A DNA stretch of 64,000 bases from Treponema sp. (GTDB taxonomy: Bacteria; Spirochaetota; Spirochaetia; Treponematales; Treponemataceae): the NCBI GenBank assembly GCA_017550685.1, contig JAFZOJ010000037.1, positions 1 through 64,000 on the forward strand. The letters run 5' to 3'. Of this stretch, positions 49,434-58,468 are shown piece by piece. A program made the position numbers and the translations under genes. A model generated the notes under the pieces. It was not told the DNA's origin. It did no database searches and saw only the letters and a list, made by a program, of their open reading frames with translations. Each line of letters begins with the position of its first letter. Position 1 is the stretch's first letter.

Positions 49434-49486
49434 CAAGGGAGTGCACGAGAGTGACATGTCATTCCCGGGCTTGACCCGGGAATCTC
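49408..49486. repeat. R1 repeats at the end of the first ABC gene
   Basis: One unit (gattgtcgggtcaagcccga) contains the stop codon of the transporter; a second (gtcattcccgggcttgaccc) follows before the next gene. Confidence 0.85.
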
Positions 49487-49504
49487 AACTTAAGGAGAAA
49501 TTTT

Positions 49505-51358
49505 ATGAAAACAAATAAACATGCTACACAGGGAACAGTTCAAAAAGTGTTATCATTAACTCATCGCATTGTTCCGGGTTATATAACCTTTGTTTTTATG
49601 GTTAAGATGATTGCTGCATTTCAGCCTTTTGTTTCAATCTATTTTTCAAGCCTCATTTTGGACGGACTTTTCAGAATGGATTCGTTTGAATCAATTTTCA
49701 AAAACGTCATCATCATGCTTGTCATCGACGCGGTGCTTGTTCTTATCCGCTGGGGTCTTGAATTAATCAACTGGGTTAAAAAGCACGAGCTTACTCAAAA
49801 AATCAACAAGATGCTGGTAGATAAAACTATGGACCTTGATTTTGATATTCTTGAAAAGCACGAAACCCTTGATATGTATAAAAAAGCCAAGGATGGAATG
49901 ACTGCCGGCGGAGATATCAGAAGCTTTATTGATAATCTTGCAGGCTTGATTGAAAAGATTTCTACCATTGTTTATTCGCTTGTGCTGCTTGTTCCGCTTT
50001 TCATTCCTCGTGCCGCCTCAGAAACCGGCGCCCTGACTGGACTTGGTTACTTCCTCAATCAGTGGTACAGCTTTACAATCATGCTTGTTGTTCTTGCTGT
50101 TCACGTAATCATGTCTTACAAGACAAACAAAAAAGCATCTCAGCTTCAGATGGAGTTTTTTGAAAAGAACGTTTCTTACAACAGATACTTTGGTTACTGG
50201 TTCAGTCTGATTTTTGATTACTCAATCGGTAAGTACATCCGTCTTTACAAGATGCAGAAGCTTATGATAAAGCGTGTTCAGGAAACAAACGACAAGCTCG
50301 AAGCCGAAGGTAATGCCTGGATAAACAAGAACCTTAAGATTTCTATGGTTCCTATTGTTTCGCAGGCCTTTATGCAGCTTGCAAGCTATGTCTTTGTCGG
50401 ACTCAAGGCTGTCTTTGGTTTAATCAGTACAGGTAAATGTATTATGTATGTTTCAAGCTACACCAAGCTTGTAGAAAGCATTACAGGAATTTCTGATAAC
50501 TTTGTAAACCTCAAAATGGAAAGCCGTTATCTTTCCTTCTTCTATGATTATATGGAAATTAAGAACAAGCGCTACGACGGAACAATCCCGACAGAAAAGC
50601 GCGACGACAATGTTTTTGAAATTGAATTCCGTGATGTTTCCTTTAAGTATGCAAATGCAGATACCTGGGCCCTGCGCCATGTAAACCAGAAAATCACTCT
50701 GGGAACAAAAAATGCAGTTGTAGGAAAAAACGGTGCGGGTAAGACAACCTTTATCAAACTCCTTTGCCGCCTGTATGAACCAACTGAAGGACAGATCCTG
50801 CTCAACGGTGTGGACATCCGCTATTATAATAACGAAGAATACGCCAAGCTTTTTGCAATCGTTTTCCAGGACTTCAATTTGTTCAGCTTCCCTCTGGGCG
50901 AAAATGTTGCCGGTGGTGTTGATTATGACCGTGACCGCGCAGTTAAATGCCTTGAGTCTGCCGGCTTTGGCGAGCGTCTTGCCAAAATGGAAAAAGGCCT
51001 GGACACTCCGCTTTACCAGTATGATGATGAAAACGGTGTAGAAATAAGTGGTGGTGAAGCTCAAAAAATTGCAATTGCACGCTCTCTTTACAAGGACGCA
51101 CCTTTTGTAATTATGGACGAGCCTACATCAGCCCTGGACCCTGTCGCTGAATACGAAATCTATCAGCGTTTTGACCAGATGGTAGAAGGTAAAACTTCTA
51201 TATACATCAGTCACCGAATGTCTTCCTGCCGCTTCTGCGATAACATCATCGTTTTTGACGAAGGAAAAATCATAGAGCTGGGAAGTCACGACAAGCTCAT
51301 GTCAAACAAGGGCTTATACAGCGAACTTTGGAACGCTCAGGCACAGTATTATGCATAA
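49505..51358 (+). CDS. ABC exporter half-transporter, second
   Basis: 617 residues, about six spans, then an ATPase domain with GKNGAGKTTFIKLL, EISGGEAQKIAIARSLY, VIMDEPTSALDP and an ISHRM H loop. Here the linker (KNKRYDGTIPTEKRDDNVFEIEFRDVSF) is short and repeat-free, which makes the insert in the first subunit plain. AAGGAGA upstream. The two-component genes upstream may control it. Confidence 0.92.
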   Translation: MKTNKHATQGTVQKVLSLTHRIVPGYITFVFMVKMIAAFQPFVSIYFSSLILDGLFRMDSFESIFKNVIIMLVIDAVLVLIRWGLELINWVKKHELTQKINKMLVDKTMDLDFDILEKHETLDMYKKAKDGMTAGGDIRSFIDNLAGLIEKISTIVYSLVLLVPLFIPRAASETGALTGLGYFLNQWYSFTIMLVVLAVHVIMSYKTNKKASQLQMEFFEKNVSYNRYFGYWFSLIFDYSIGKYIRLYKMQKLMIKRVQETNDKLEAEGNAWINKNLKISMVPIVSQAFMQLASYVFVGLKAVFGLISTGKCIMYVSSYTKLVESITGISDNFVNLKMESRYLSFFYDYMEIKNKRYDGTIPTEKRDDNVFEIEFRDVSFKYANADTWALRHVNQKITLGTKNAVVGKNGAGKTTFIKLLCRLYEPTEGQILLNGVDIRYYNNEEYAKLFAIVFQDFNLFSFPLGENVAGGVDYDRDRAVKCLESAGFGERLAKMEKGLDTPLYQYDDENGVEISGGEAQKIAIARSLYKDAPFVIMDEPTSALDPVAEYEIYQRFDQMVEGKTSIYISHRMSSCRFCDNIIVFDEGKIIELGSHDKLMSNKGLYSELWNAQAQYYA

Positions 51359-51372
51359 TGAAACAGCGACGA

Positions 51373-51589
51373 TGACTGGGCTTCCGCATTATAAATAAGA
51401 AATATTTATATGGTGGCTCCCAGTCACAAAACGGTAGTCAAAAGCGCGCGATATCGCGCTTGACGCTGTCTGTTGTAGTGGAACTATAAAATGCCGCTCA
51501 CGCGGCATCAACAGACAGAGTCATTTTGCCTACCGTTTTGTTCCTTTGCGCCACGCAATCATCTTTCAATATTTATAATGCGTAAGCCC
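51373..51589. repeat. Large nested inverted-repeat element A
   Basis: Outer arms 51378-51396 and 51571-51589 (18 of 19 match), second arms CAAAACGGTAG / CTACCGTTTTG (51427, 51530), inner arms CTGTCTGTTG / CAACAGACAG (51466, 51509), hairpin 1 GCGCGATATCGCGC (51446) and hairpin 2 ATGCCGC-tcac-GCGGCAT (51491). The left outer arm can also fold locally (TGACTGGG / CCCAGTCA). Element B (58469) shares the layout. The 295 bases between the ABC and next gene hold little else. Confidence 0.8.
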
Positions 51590-51654
51590 TGGTAACAACG
51601 ATGACAGCGCAATAAAAGTGTGCTAAAATATCCCTATAAATATAGGGGTATAAA

Positions 51655-52062
51655 ATGAGCAAATATCTTGATAGAGCAAAAGAAATACGCGCAATTGTTG
51701 AACCACATCACAATTGCGCGCAGTCTGTTTTAATGTCTTTTAATAAGGATGCCGGAATTACCGACGAGCTTGCCTACAAAATGGGTGCCTGCTTTGGCCT
51801 TGGCATGAAATCCGGCGGAACCTGCGGCGTAATCACAGGCGCTCTTATGGTGCTTGGACTGTACGGCGTAGATGATAACGCTACAACAAAACGTCTTGTT
51901 GATTTTTTCAAATCAAAGCATGACGGTATGGTAAACTGTGCAGACCTTTTGCGCGTAAATGCAGAACACGGCGGCGAACGAAAGCCACACTGCGATGCCC
52001 TTGTTTATGAAATGGTAGAGTTTGTCGAAGAAATTCTGAGAGAGCAGGGGAAAATCAGTTAG
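51655..52062 (+). CDS. C_GCAxxG_C_C family redox-type protein
   Basis: 135 residues. HHNCAQSVL, then MGACFGLGMKSGGTCGVITGALM (the GC..GG.CG block), and CADLLRV with a last Cys near PHCDAL are the family pattern. The conserved cysteines suggest metal or redox chemistry; function unknown. A small palindrome CCCTAT-aaat-ATAGGG lies directly upstream and includes the GGGG that may act as ribosome-binding site. Confidence 0.88.
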   Translation: MSKYLDRAKEIRAIVEPHHNCAQSVLMSFNKDAGITDELAYKMGACFGLGMKSGGTCGVITGALMVLGLYGVDDNATTKRLVDFFKSKHDGMVNCADLLRVNAEHGGERKPHCDALVYEMVEFVEEILREQGKIS

Positions 52063-52063
52063 T

Positions 52064-52132
52064 GTCATCCCGAACTTGTTTCGGGATCTCATTACAGATG
52101 AAATATAGATGCTGAAACAAGTTCAGCATGAC
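52064..52132. repeat. Dispersed repeat R2
   Basis: gtcatcccgaacttgtttcg...gatctc and agatgctgaaacaagttcag...catgac, near-identical to 47306-47367. Confidence 0.8.
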
Positions 52133-52146
52133 AATAAGGTATTAAT

Positions 52147-54108
52147 ATGATCAAGGTCTTAGGAATCTACGCAGACGGAATGGTGCTGCAGCGAAATACA
52201 ACCAACTGCATTTTTGGCGAGGGGGCAGAAGGGGAGGTTTCTCTTTCTTTCAGAGACATAACCGCAAAAGCAACTGCTCAGTCAGACGGACGCTGGAAAA
52301 TTGAATACAACCCCGGTGAAGCCGGCGGACCTTTTGAACTCAAGCTCACCTCTGGCAGCGACACCATTACCTTTAAAGACGTCTGGGTCGGCGAGGTCTG
52401 GGTTAATTCCGGCCAGTCAAACGCCCAGCTTCCTATGGACCGCCTGCGCTACAGTTATCCGTACGAAATGCGTCTTCCAAAAGACAATAACATCCGCATG
52501 ATAACTATTCCTATTACCTATTCCTACGACAGCGAAAAAGAAACAGTTGAAAATCCAACCTGGATCTGTGCCAGTCCGGAAACCATTGCCCAAATGAGCG
52601 GTACCGGTTACTTTTTTGCAAAATATCTTACAGCCGAGCTTGGAGTACCTGTAGGAATAATCAATGCAAGCCAGGGAGGTTCACCAATCACCTCCTGGAT
52701 GAACGAAGAATCCTTAAAAGAGTTAGATAAAACTAACTATCTTGACCTGCTTAATAAATGGCGCCAGCCGGATGCAGTAAAAAATCAGCAGGAAAAAGAA
52801 ATGCGTGCCGGTGTAGAATGGCAGAAAAATCTTGATTCAACCGACACAGGCAGCCTCGAACACTGGGAAAATCTTACTTATGAACAGATACAGGACGACA
52901 GTCTGTGGGAAACCTGTTTTATCCCGAACAATTTTTATGACCTTAAAGAAGGCGGCGTCTGCTGGTTCAAAAAAGAAGTTGATATTTCTGCCGCAGAGCT
53001 TGCAGGCCTGACTTTTTCTCACGAAGATATCCGTCTTTGGCTCGGCGTAATTGTTGAATCAGACCGCGTATGGGTAAACGGTGTTTATTGCGGAGAAACA
53101 GGCTACTGCTATCCCCCGCGTCGCTACGTAATTCCACGCGATGTGCTTCATGAAGGTAAAAACACAATCACAATCCGTGTAGTAAAAACAAACCAGACTC
53201 CAATCCGCTTTTACGAAGATAAAACCTATGCAATCTTTACTTCAAAGAAACGGCTCAGCTTAGACGGCGAATGGAAAAAACGCGTTTCCTGCGATGCACC
53301 AAACCGCCCGAGTTCAACCTTCTTTGAATGGCAGCCTACCGCACTTTATAATTCCATGCTTGCCCCGGCTTTTAATTATGCAGTTGCCGGAGCCTTGTGG
53401 TATCAGGGAGAATCAAATACCCTGGCCGCTTATGAATACGCAGACCTTTTAAAGAAAATGATAGAACTCTGGCGCAGTAAGTTTGTTTATGCACCAAAGA
53501 ATATGCCTGTTGTTGTAGTTCAGCTTCCAAAGTGGGGCGACGGCTACAAGGACGAGCAGCGTAACTTCCCGGAAGACTGGGCATGGCTCAGAAAGGCTCA
53601 GGCAGACGGTGCCAACGCCGCTGGTAATGCCGCACTTGCCCCGATGATTGACGCCGGTGAATGGAACGACCTTCATCCGGAAGACAAAATTGTAACCGGA
53701 GAACGTGCCGCCCGCGAAGCTTTGAGACTGGCTTATGGGGTTGAAAACACTATGGCTCCTCTTATGAAGTCCTGCAAGGTAACTGGAGATAAGGTTATAG
53801 TTCAGTTTGACCAGGATGTAATAATGAACAACTCTGAGCTTGTTGGTGTAGAAGGCCTGTACTTTGTATGTCGCCGCGATGGAGAAATGCCATTTGCAGG
53901 ACCGGACAGCCTCCACATAAAAGCCAGAGGCGATGTTATAGGATCAGACACAATGGAAATAGAAATTCCGTCCCAAATAAAAGAAAGCGGATACCCTGTA
54001 AAAGAGCTCCGCTATCTGTGGACTAACTGTCCTGAGTTTGTAACGTTATACGGAAAGAACGGACTTCCGGCCCAGCCGTTTATCTATTCCCTTCCATCCC
54101 AGCAGTAA
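52147..54108 (+). CDS. Sialate O-acetylesterase-like protein
   Basis: 653 residues. SASA-family blocks: WVNSGQSNAQLPM (catalytic Ser in GQSN), ASQGGSPITSWM, GALWYQGESNT and DLHPEDKIVTGERAA (likely Asp/His). A beta-sandwich insert (about 270-360) resembles a carbohydrate-binding jelly roll. No signal peptide, so a cytosolic role in removing acetyl groups from imported sugars is likely. Overlaps the convergent gene by 25 bases. Confidence 0.88.
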   Translation: MIKVLGIYADGMVLQRNTTNCIFGEGAEGEVSLSFRDITAKATAQSDGRWKIEYNPGEAGGPFELKLTSGSDTITFKDVWVGEVWVNSGQSNAQLPMDRLRYSYPYEMRLPKDNNIRMITIPITYSYDSEKETVENPTWICASPETIAQMSGTGYFFAKYLTAELGVPVGIINASQGGSPITSWMNEESLKELDKTNYLDLLNKWRQPDAVKNQQEKEMRAGVEWQKNLDSTDTGSLEHWENLTYEQIQDDSLWETCFIPNNFYDLKEGGVCWFKKEVDISAAELAGLTFSHEDIRLWLGVIVESDRVWVNGVYCGETGYCYPPRRYVIPRDVLHEGKNTITIRVVKTNQTPIRFYEDKTYAIFTSKKRLSLDGEWKKRVSCDAPNRPSSTFFEWQPTALYNSMLAPAFNYAVAGALWYQGESNTLAAYEYADLLKKMIELWRSKFVYAPKNMPVVVVQLPKWGDGYKDEQRNFPEDWAWLRKAQADGANAAGNAALAPMIDAGEWNDLHPEDKIVTGERAAREALRLAYGVENTMAPLMKSCKVTGDKVIVQFDQDVIMNNSELVGVEGLYFVCRRDGEMPFAGPDSLHIKARGDVIGSDTMEIEIPSQIKESGYPVKELRYLWTNCPEFVTLYGKNGLPAQPFIYSLPSQQ

Positions 54109-55499
54109 GTACATAATTTACAGTGGTCCAGTCCTGTGCTGTCAAGCATGTCGTCAAGACGATGGTAGCGCAGGGTTGTAAAGTGCAGCTGCTTACGGAT
54201 TTCTTCCAGCATTTTTTCGTATTTCGGGCTGTCTGGGTTAGCATATTCGCGCAAAACTTCTTCGGTAACATTGTCGCCTTCAAACTGCTTGATAATGCGG
54301 CGGGTAATCAAATCCATTTCACTCTTAGAACGGCTAAAGTTCAAATACTTACATCCAAACAAAAGCGGCGGGCAGGCCGGGCGTACATGAACTTCCTTGG
54401 CTCCTGAGTTATAAAGGAATTCTGTAGTTTCTCGCAGCTGGGTTCCGCGTACAATTGAGTCATCAATCAAAAGAATCTTTTTACCTTTAATAAGCGACTG
54501 AACCGGAATAAGCTTCATGTGAGCAATAAGGTTACGCTGCTCCTGGTTTGTCGGCATGAACGAACGCGGCCAGGTTGGGGTATACTTAATGAACGGGCGT
54601 GCAAAAGGAATATTGCTTTCGTTTGCATAGCCAATGGCGTGGGCGGTTCCGGAATCCGGTACACCTGCAATAATGTCAGGTTCAACAGAACCCTTGTCGC
54701 GTTTTGCAAGATATCTGCCGCAGTTATAGCGCATTGATTCAACATTTACGCCTTCGTAGCTTGCTGTAGGGTAGCCGTAGTAAATCCAGAGGAAGGTACA
54801 GATTTTCATTTCTTTACCGGGCTGCTGCAAAATTTCATAGCCGTCGGCTGTAAGCTTTACAATTTCGGCAGGACCAAGCTCGTGGCAGTCTGTATATCCA
54901 AGATTTACATAAGCAAAGTTTTCAAAAGAAAGACAGTAAGCGCCGTCTTTTTTACCAATCTGAAGCGGTGTGCGTCCAAGACGGTCGCGGGCTCCGTAAA
55001 TGCAGTCCTTTGTAAGGATAAGCATTGTAATAGAACCCTTTATCTTCTGCTGAACGTATTTAATTCCGTCAACAATTGTTTTTTCGTGATTTATAAGGGC
55101 AACAATGAGCTCTGTCTGGTTTATTTCACCGCCGCTCATTTCAAGGAAGTGTGTGTAGCCTGAGTCCAGAACTTCTTTTACAAGCTCGTCCTTGTTGGTT
55201 ACAATTCCTACAGTAGTAATTGCCCAGCTGCCAAGATGAGAGTTTACAAGCAGAGGCTGAGGCTCGTAATCACTTATACAGCCTATTCCAAGGTGTCCGT
55301 GCATGTCTTCAATGTCGTGCTCAAACTTTGTTCTGAACGGAGAGTTCTGAATATTATGAATTGAACGTTCAAAACGTCCTTCTTCTGAATAAACAGCAAG
55401 ACCACCGCGTCTTGTTCCCAGGTGAGAATGATAATCTACGCCAAAAAATAAATCTAAAGAACAGTCTGTTTTTGAAGCAACACCAAAAATGCCACCCAT
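54084..55499 (-). CDS. PurF-like phosphoribosyltransferase with altered glutaminase site
   Basis: 471 residues. The N-terminal class-II glutaminase fold begins MGGIFGVASKTDC, where true PurF has a Cys before GIFG; here the position is Gly, so glutamine hydrolysis should fail. The rest of the fold (HLGTRRGGLAVY) and the PRPP site (KKILLIDDSIVRGTQL) are intact. The end CKLCTYCW could bind metal. Possibly an ammonia-using enzyme or a paralogue with another role; I recall similar MGG-starting proteins labelled amidophosphoribosyltransferase. GGAGG sets the start. Confidence 0.85.
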   Translation of the reverse strand: MGGIFGVASKTDCSLDLFFGVDYHSHLGTRRGGLAVYSEEGRFERSIHNIQNSPFRTKFEHDIEDMHGHLGIGCISDYEPQPLLVNSHLGSWAITTVGIVTNKDELVKEVLDSGYTHFLEMSGGEINQTELIVALINHEKTIVDGIKYVQQKIKGSITMLILTKDCIYGARDRLGRTPLQIGKKDGAYCLSFENFAYVNLGYTDCHELGPAEIVKLTADGYEILQQPGKEMKICTFLWIYYGYPTASYEGVNVESMRYNCGRYLAKRDKGSVEPDIIAGVPDSGTAHAIGYANESNIPFARPFIKYTPTWPRSFMPTNQEQRNLIAHMKLIPVQSLIKGKKILLIDDSIVRGTQLRETTEFLYNSGAKEVHVRPACPPLLFGCKYLNFSRSKSEMDLITRRIIKQFEGDNVTEEVLREYANPDSPKYEKMLEEIRKQLHFTTLRYHRLDDMLDSTGLDHCKLCTYCWDGRE

Positions 55500-55574
55500 A
55501 AAATGCCTCCGTGTCTCCGAAGGTTACAGTATAGCGAAAAGTGAGGTTTTGTGCTATAATTTAATATCAATTAT

Positions 55575-55643
55575 GTCATTGTCGGGCTTGACCCGACAAT
55601 CTATCTTATAAAGAGATTACCGGGTCAAGCCCGGTAATGACAA
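55575..55643. repeat. Dispersed repeat R1, two units
   Basis: gtcattgtcgggcttgaccc...gacaatct and agattaccgggtcaagcccg...gtaatgac in opposite orientation, between purF-like gene and rfbA. Confidence 0.82.
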
Positions 55644-55659
55644 GGTTTTTGAGGTATTT

Positions 55660-56532
55660 ATGAAAGGTATAATTCTTGCCGGTGGTTCCGGTACCCGTCT
55701 TTATCCTATTACAAAGGCTGTTTCTAAACAGATTCTTCCACTTTATGACAAGCCTATGATTTATTATCCTCTCAGCGTTCTTATGCTTGCAGGAATCCGC
55801 GAAGTTCTGATTATTTCTACTCCACGCGATCTTCCTGTTTTTGAAGAGCTTTTTGGCGACGGCCAGTGGCTTGGCATGAAGTTCAGCTACAAGGTTCAGG
55901 ACAAGCCTAGAGGACTTGCAGATGCCTTTATTGTTGGCCGCGAATTTATTGGTAATGATGATGTAGCCCTTGTTCTTGGCGATAATATTTTCTACGGTCA
56001 GAGCTTTACCCAGACTTTGCGCCGTGCCCATGAAACTGTTAAAAACGAAAAGAAGAGTGTAATTTTCGGCTACTATGTAAAAGATCCTACAGCCTATGGT
56101 GTTGTAGAGTTTGATGCTGCCGGAAATGCCCTTGGAATAGAAGAAAAGCCTGCAAATCCAAAGTCAAACTTTGCAGTTCCGGGTCTTTATTTTTACACAA
56201 ACGATGTTATAGATATTGCCGCAAACGTTAAGCCAAGTGCCCGTGGCGAAATTGAAATTACATCAGTAAACAACGAATATCTTGACCGCAAGCAGCTTAA
56301 GGTAGAAAAGCTTGGTCGTGGTATGGCCTGGCTCGACACCGGTACTTATGACGGCCTGCTGGAAGCAAGCAACTTTATTGCCACAATCCAGAAGCGCCAG
56401 GGCTTGTATGTATCTTGTATAGAAGAAATTTCTTACAAAAATGGCTGGCTTACAAAAGACCAGCTGCTTGAATTGGCTAAAGGTTATAAGACAGATTACG
56501 GTAGATATTTAGAGTTTATAGCTGGTAATTAA
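55660..56532 (+). CDS. rfbA: Glucose-1-phosphate thymidylyltransferase
   Basis: 290 residues. [39 protein letters not shown] is the classic start; GDNIFYG, EEKP and [19 protein letters not shown] complete the family. First step of dTDP-rhamnose synthesis. GAGG upstream. Confidence 0.96.
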   Translation: MKGIILAGGSGTRLYPITKAVSKQILPLYDKPMIYYPLSVLMLAGIREVLIISTPRDLPVFEELFGDGQWLGMKFSYKVQDKPRGLADAFIVGREFIGNDDVALVLGDNIFYGQSFTQTLRRAHETVKNEKKSVIFGYYVKDPTAYGVVEFDAAGNALGIEEKPANPKSNFAVPGLYFYTNDVIDIAANVKPSARGEIEITSVNNEYLDRKQLKVEKLGRGMAWLDTGTYDGLLEASNFIATIQKRQGLYVSCIEEISYKNGWLTKDQLLELAKGYKTDYGRYLEFIAGN

Positions 56533-56538
56533 GAGCGC

Positions 56539-56608
56539 GTCATCCTGAACTTGTTTCAGGATCTATTATGTATTCAGAAGTGAGATGCCGAAACAAGTTC
56601 GGCATGAC
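56539..56608. repeat. Dispersed repeat R2, variant
   Basis: gtcatcctgaacttgtttca...ggatct and gatgccgaaacaagttcgg...catgac: both arms changed relative to the other copies in a compensating way. Confidence 0.78.
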
Positions 56609-56627
56609 ATAGATATTGGAGTATATG

Positions 56628-57230
56628 ATGTCATTTGAATTTAAAGAATGTTTATCATCAGACGGAACAAAAATAGAAGGCCTTTACGAAATCCAGCCAA
56701 AGGTATTCGGCGATGCACGCGGTTATTTTTTTGAAGTATACAGCGAACGCGATTTTTTTGATGCCGGCCTTACAATGAAATTTGTTCAGGATAATCAGAG
56801 TGCTTCTACAAAGGGAGTTTTGCGGGGCCTTCATTTTCAGACTCAGCATCCACAGGGCAAGCTTGTCCGTGCAGTAAGCGGCCGTGTTTATGACGTTGCC
56901 GTTGATATCCGCTGCGGTTCTCCAACCTTTGGAAAATACTACGGTGTTGTGCTCGACAGCGAAAAGCAGAATGAATTTTATATTCCTCAGGGCTTTGCCC
57001 ACGGCTTTTATGTTTTGAGCGACAGTGCAGTTTTTGCCTACAAGTGCACCGACTTTTATGACCCGAAAGGTGAGGGCGGCCTTATGTGGAACGACCCTGT
57101 AATAAATATTGACTGGAATGCAGTTGCACCAGGACTGACCCCATTGCTCAGCGACAAGGATGGAAAGCATCCTGCTTTTGATTTGAATGCAAAGTATTTT
57201 GATATAAATGCAAAGTGGATTGGTGTGTAA
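56628..57230 (+). CDS. rfbC: dTDP-4-dehydrorhamnose 3,5-epimerase
   Basis: 200 residues. VLRGLHFQTQHPQGKLVRAVSGRVYDVAVDIR contains the catalytic His; FYIPQGFAHGFYVLSD is typical. Third enzyme of the pathway. Start ATG at 56628 is six bases after GGAG; a second ATG three bases earlier is too close. Confidence 0.95.
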   Translation: MSFEFKECLSSDGTKIEGLYEIQPKVFGDARGYFFEVYSERDFFDAGLTMKFVQDNQSASTKGVLRGLHFQTQHPQGKLVRAVSGRVYDVAVDIRCGSPTFGKYYGVVLDSEKQNEFYIPQGFAHGFYVLSDSAVFAYKCTDFYDPKGEGGLMWNDPVINIDWNAVAPGLTPLLSDKDGKHPAFDLNAKYFDINAKWIGV

Positions 57231-57295
57231 GGCCGCTGGCGGCCGTTGTTAAATAGCAGACCGTTAAAAAAATTGCGAAGGCAATTTTTAGGTCT
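57231..57295. repeat. Two hairpins before rfbB
   Basis: GGCCGC-tg-GCGGCC and AGACC..AATTGC-gaag-GCAATT..GGTCT. No T-run, so not a simple terminator; they sit 22 bases before rfbB and may process or stabilise the mRNA. Confidence 0.6.
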
Positions 57296-57316
57296 ACCAT
57301 ATTGGAGGTTATATAT

Positions 57317-58438
57317 ATGCGTAAATTACATAACATTCTTATCACCGGTGGTGCCGGATTTATTGGTTCAAACTTTATTCATTATCTTTTTGGACTTTCA
57401 TCTGCCCAGGGAAACCTTTTTGGCGATGCAAACTTTGACGGTACAGTTGTAAACGTAGACTGCCTTACCTATGCCGGAAACCTTGAAAGCCTTGCAGATG
57501 TAGAAGCAAAATTCGCCGGCAAGCGCTATTTCTTTGAAAAAGTAGACATCTGCGACCGCCCTCAGATTGAGCGCATATTCAAGCAGTACGACATTGATAC
57601 TGTAATTCACTTTGCGGCAGAAAGCCATGTAGACCGTTCTATTCTTGGCCCTGAAGCATTTATGAAAACTAACGTAATGGGAACCTTCACTTTGCTTGAC
57701 GTTGCCCGCAACTACTGGAAAAAGGAAGACGGAACACTTCGTGATGATGTTCTCTTCCATCACATTTCTACAGACGAAGTTTACGGTTCGCTCGGTGAAA
57801 CAGGATACTTCCGCGAGGACACACCTTACGACCCGCGCAGTCCATATTCATCAAGCAAGGCAAGCAGCGACCACGTAGTAATGGCATATTTCCATACCTA
57901 CGGACTTCCAATCACACTGAGCAACTGTACAAACAACTACGGCCCGTATCAGTTCCCGGAAAAGCTGCTCCCTCTTATGATTTCAAATATCCGCGACGGA
58001 AAAAATCTTCCTGTTTACGGTAAGGGCGATAATATCCGCGACTGGATTTATGTAGAAGATCACAACCGCGCTGTATGGCTCATTGTAAACAAGGGCGTTA
58101 CAGGCGAAAAATACAATATCGGCGGCGAAAACGAATGGCAGAACATCAAGCTGCTTCACAAGGTAATTGAACTTACTGCAGCTGCAACAGGCAAAAACGT
58201 AGATGACGTTGAAAAAACAATCACTTACGTAAAGGACCGCCCTGGTCACGACAAGCGCTACGCCATTGACTGTACAAAAATCAAGACTCAGCTTGGCTGG
58301 GAACGCAAAATGACCTTTGAAGAAGGCCTTGCAGAAACTGTACGCTGGTATATCGGTCATCCTGACTGGGTAAACAATATTTTGAACGGCTCCTATAAAG
58401 ACTGGATTTCTAAAAATTATACTGAACTGGGACGTTAA
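57317..58438 (+). CDS. rfbB: dTDP-glucose 4,6-dehydratase
   Basis: 373 residues from ATG at 57317 after TGGAGG. NILITGGAGFIGSNFIHYL binds NAD; HFAAESHVDRSI, STDEVYGSL and PYSSSKASSDHVVMAYFHTYG (YxxxK active site in the family) are present. Second enzyme of the pathway. rfbD is not in the window, so the final reduction step must be encoded elsewhere. Confidence 0.96.
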   Translation: MRKLHNILITGGAGFIGSNFIHYLFGLSSAQGNLFGDANFDGTVVNVDCLTYAGNLESLADVEAKFAGKRYFFEKVDICDRPQIERIFKQYDIDTVIHFAAESHVDRSILGPEAFMKTNVMGTFTLLDVARNYWKKEDGTLRDDVLFHHISTDEVYGSLGETGYFREDTPYDPRSPYSSSKASSDHVVMAYFHTYGLPITLSNCTNNYGPYQFPEKLLPLMISNIRDGKNLPVYGKGDNIRDWIYVEDHNRAVWLIVNKGVTGEKYNIGGENEWQNIKLLHKVIELTAAATGKNVDDVEKTITYVKDRPGHDKRYAIDCTKIKTQLGWERKMTFEEGLAETVRWYIGHPDWVNNILNGSYKDWISKNYTELGR

Positions 58439-58468
58439 TTCTTGTAAAAAAAACAGCTTCCGGTCGGA

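Noticed and set aside
51373-51589. Integron attC site
   Set aside because: The size and palindromy suggested it, but I see no RYYYAAC/GTTRRRY core sites and no integrase or cassette array in the window.
51373-51589. Insertion sequence remnant
   Set aside because: No transposase fragment is readable in any frame; only the nested inverted arms are present, so I leave it as a structured element of unknown kind.
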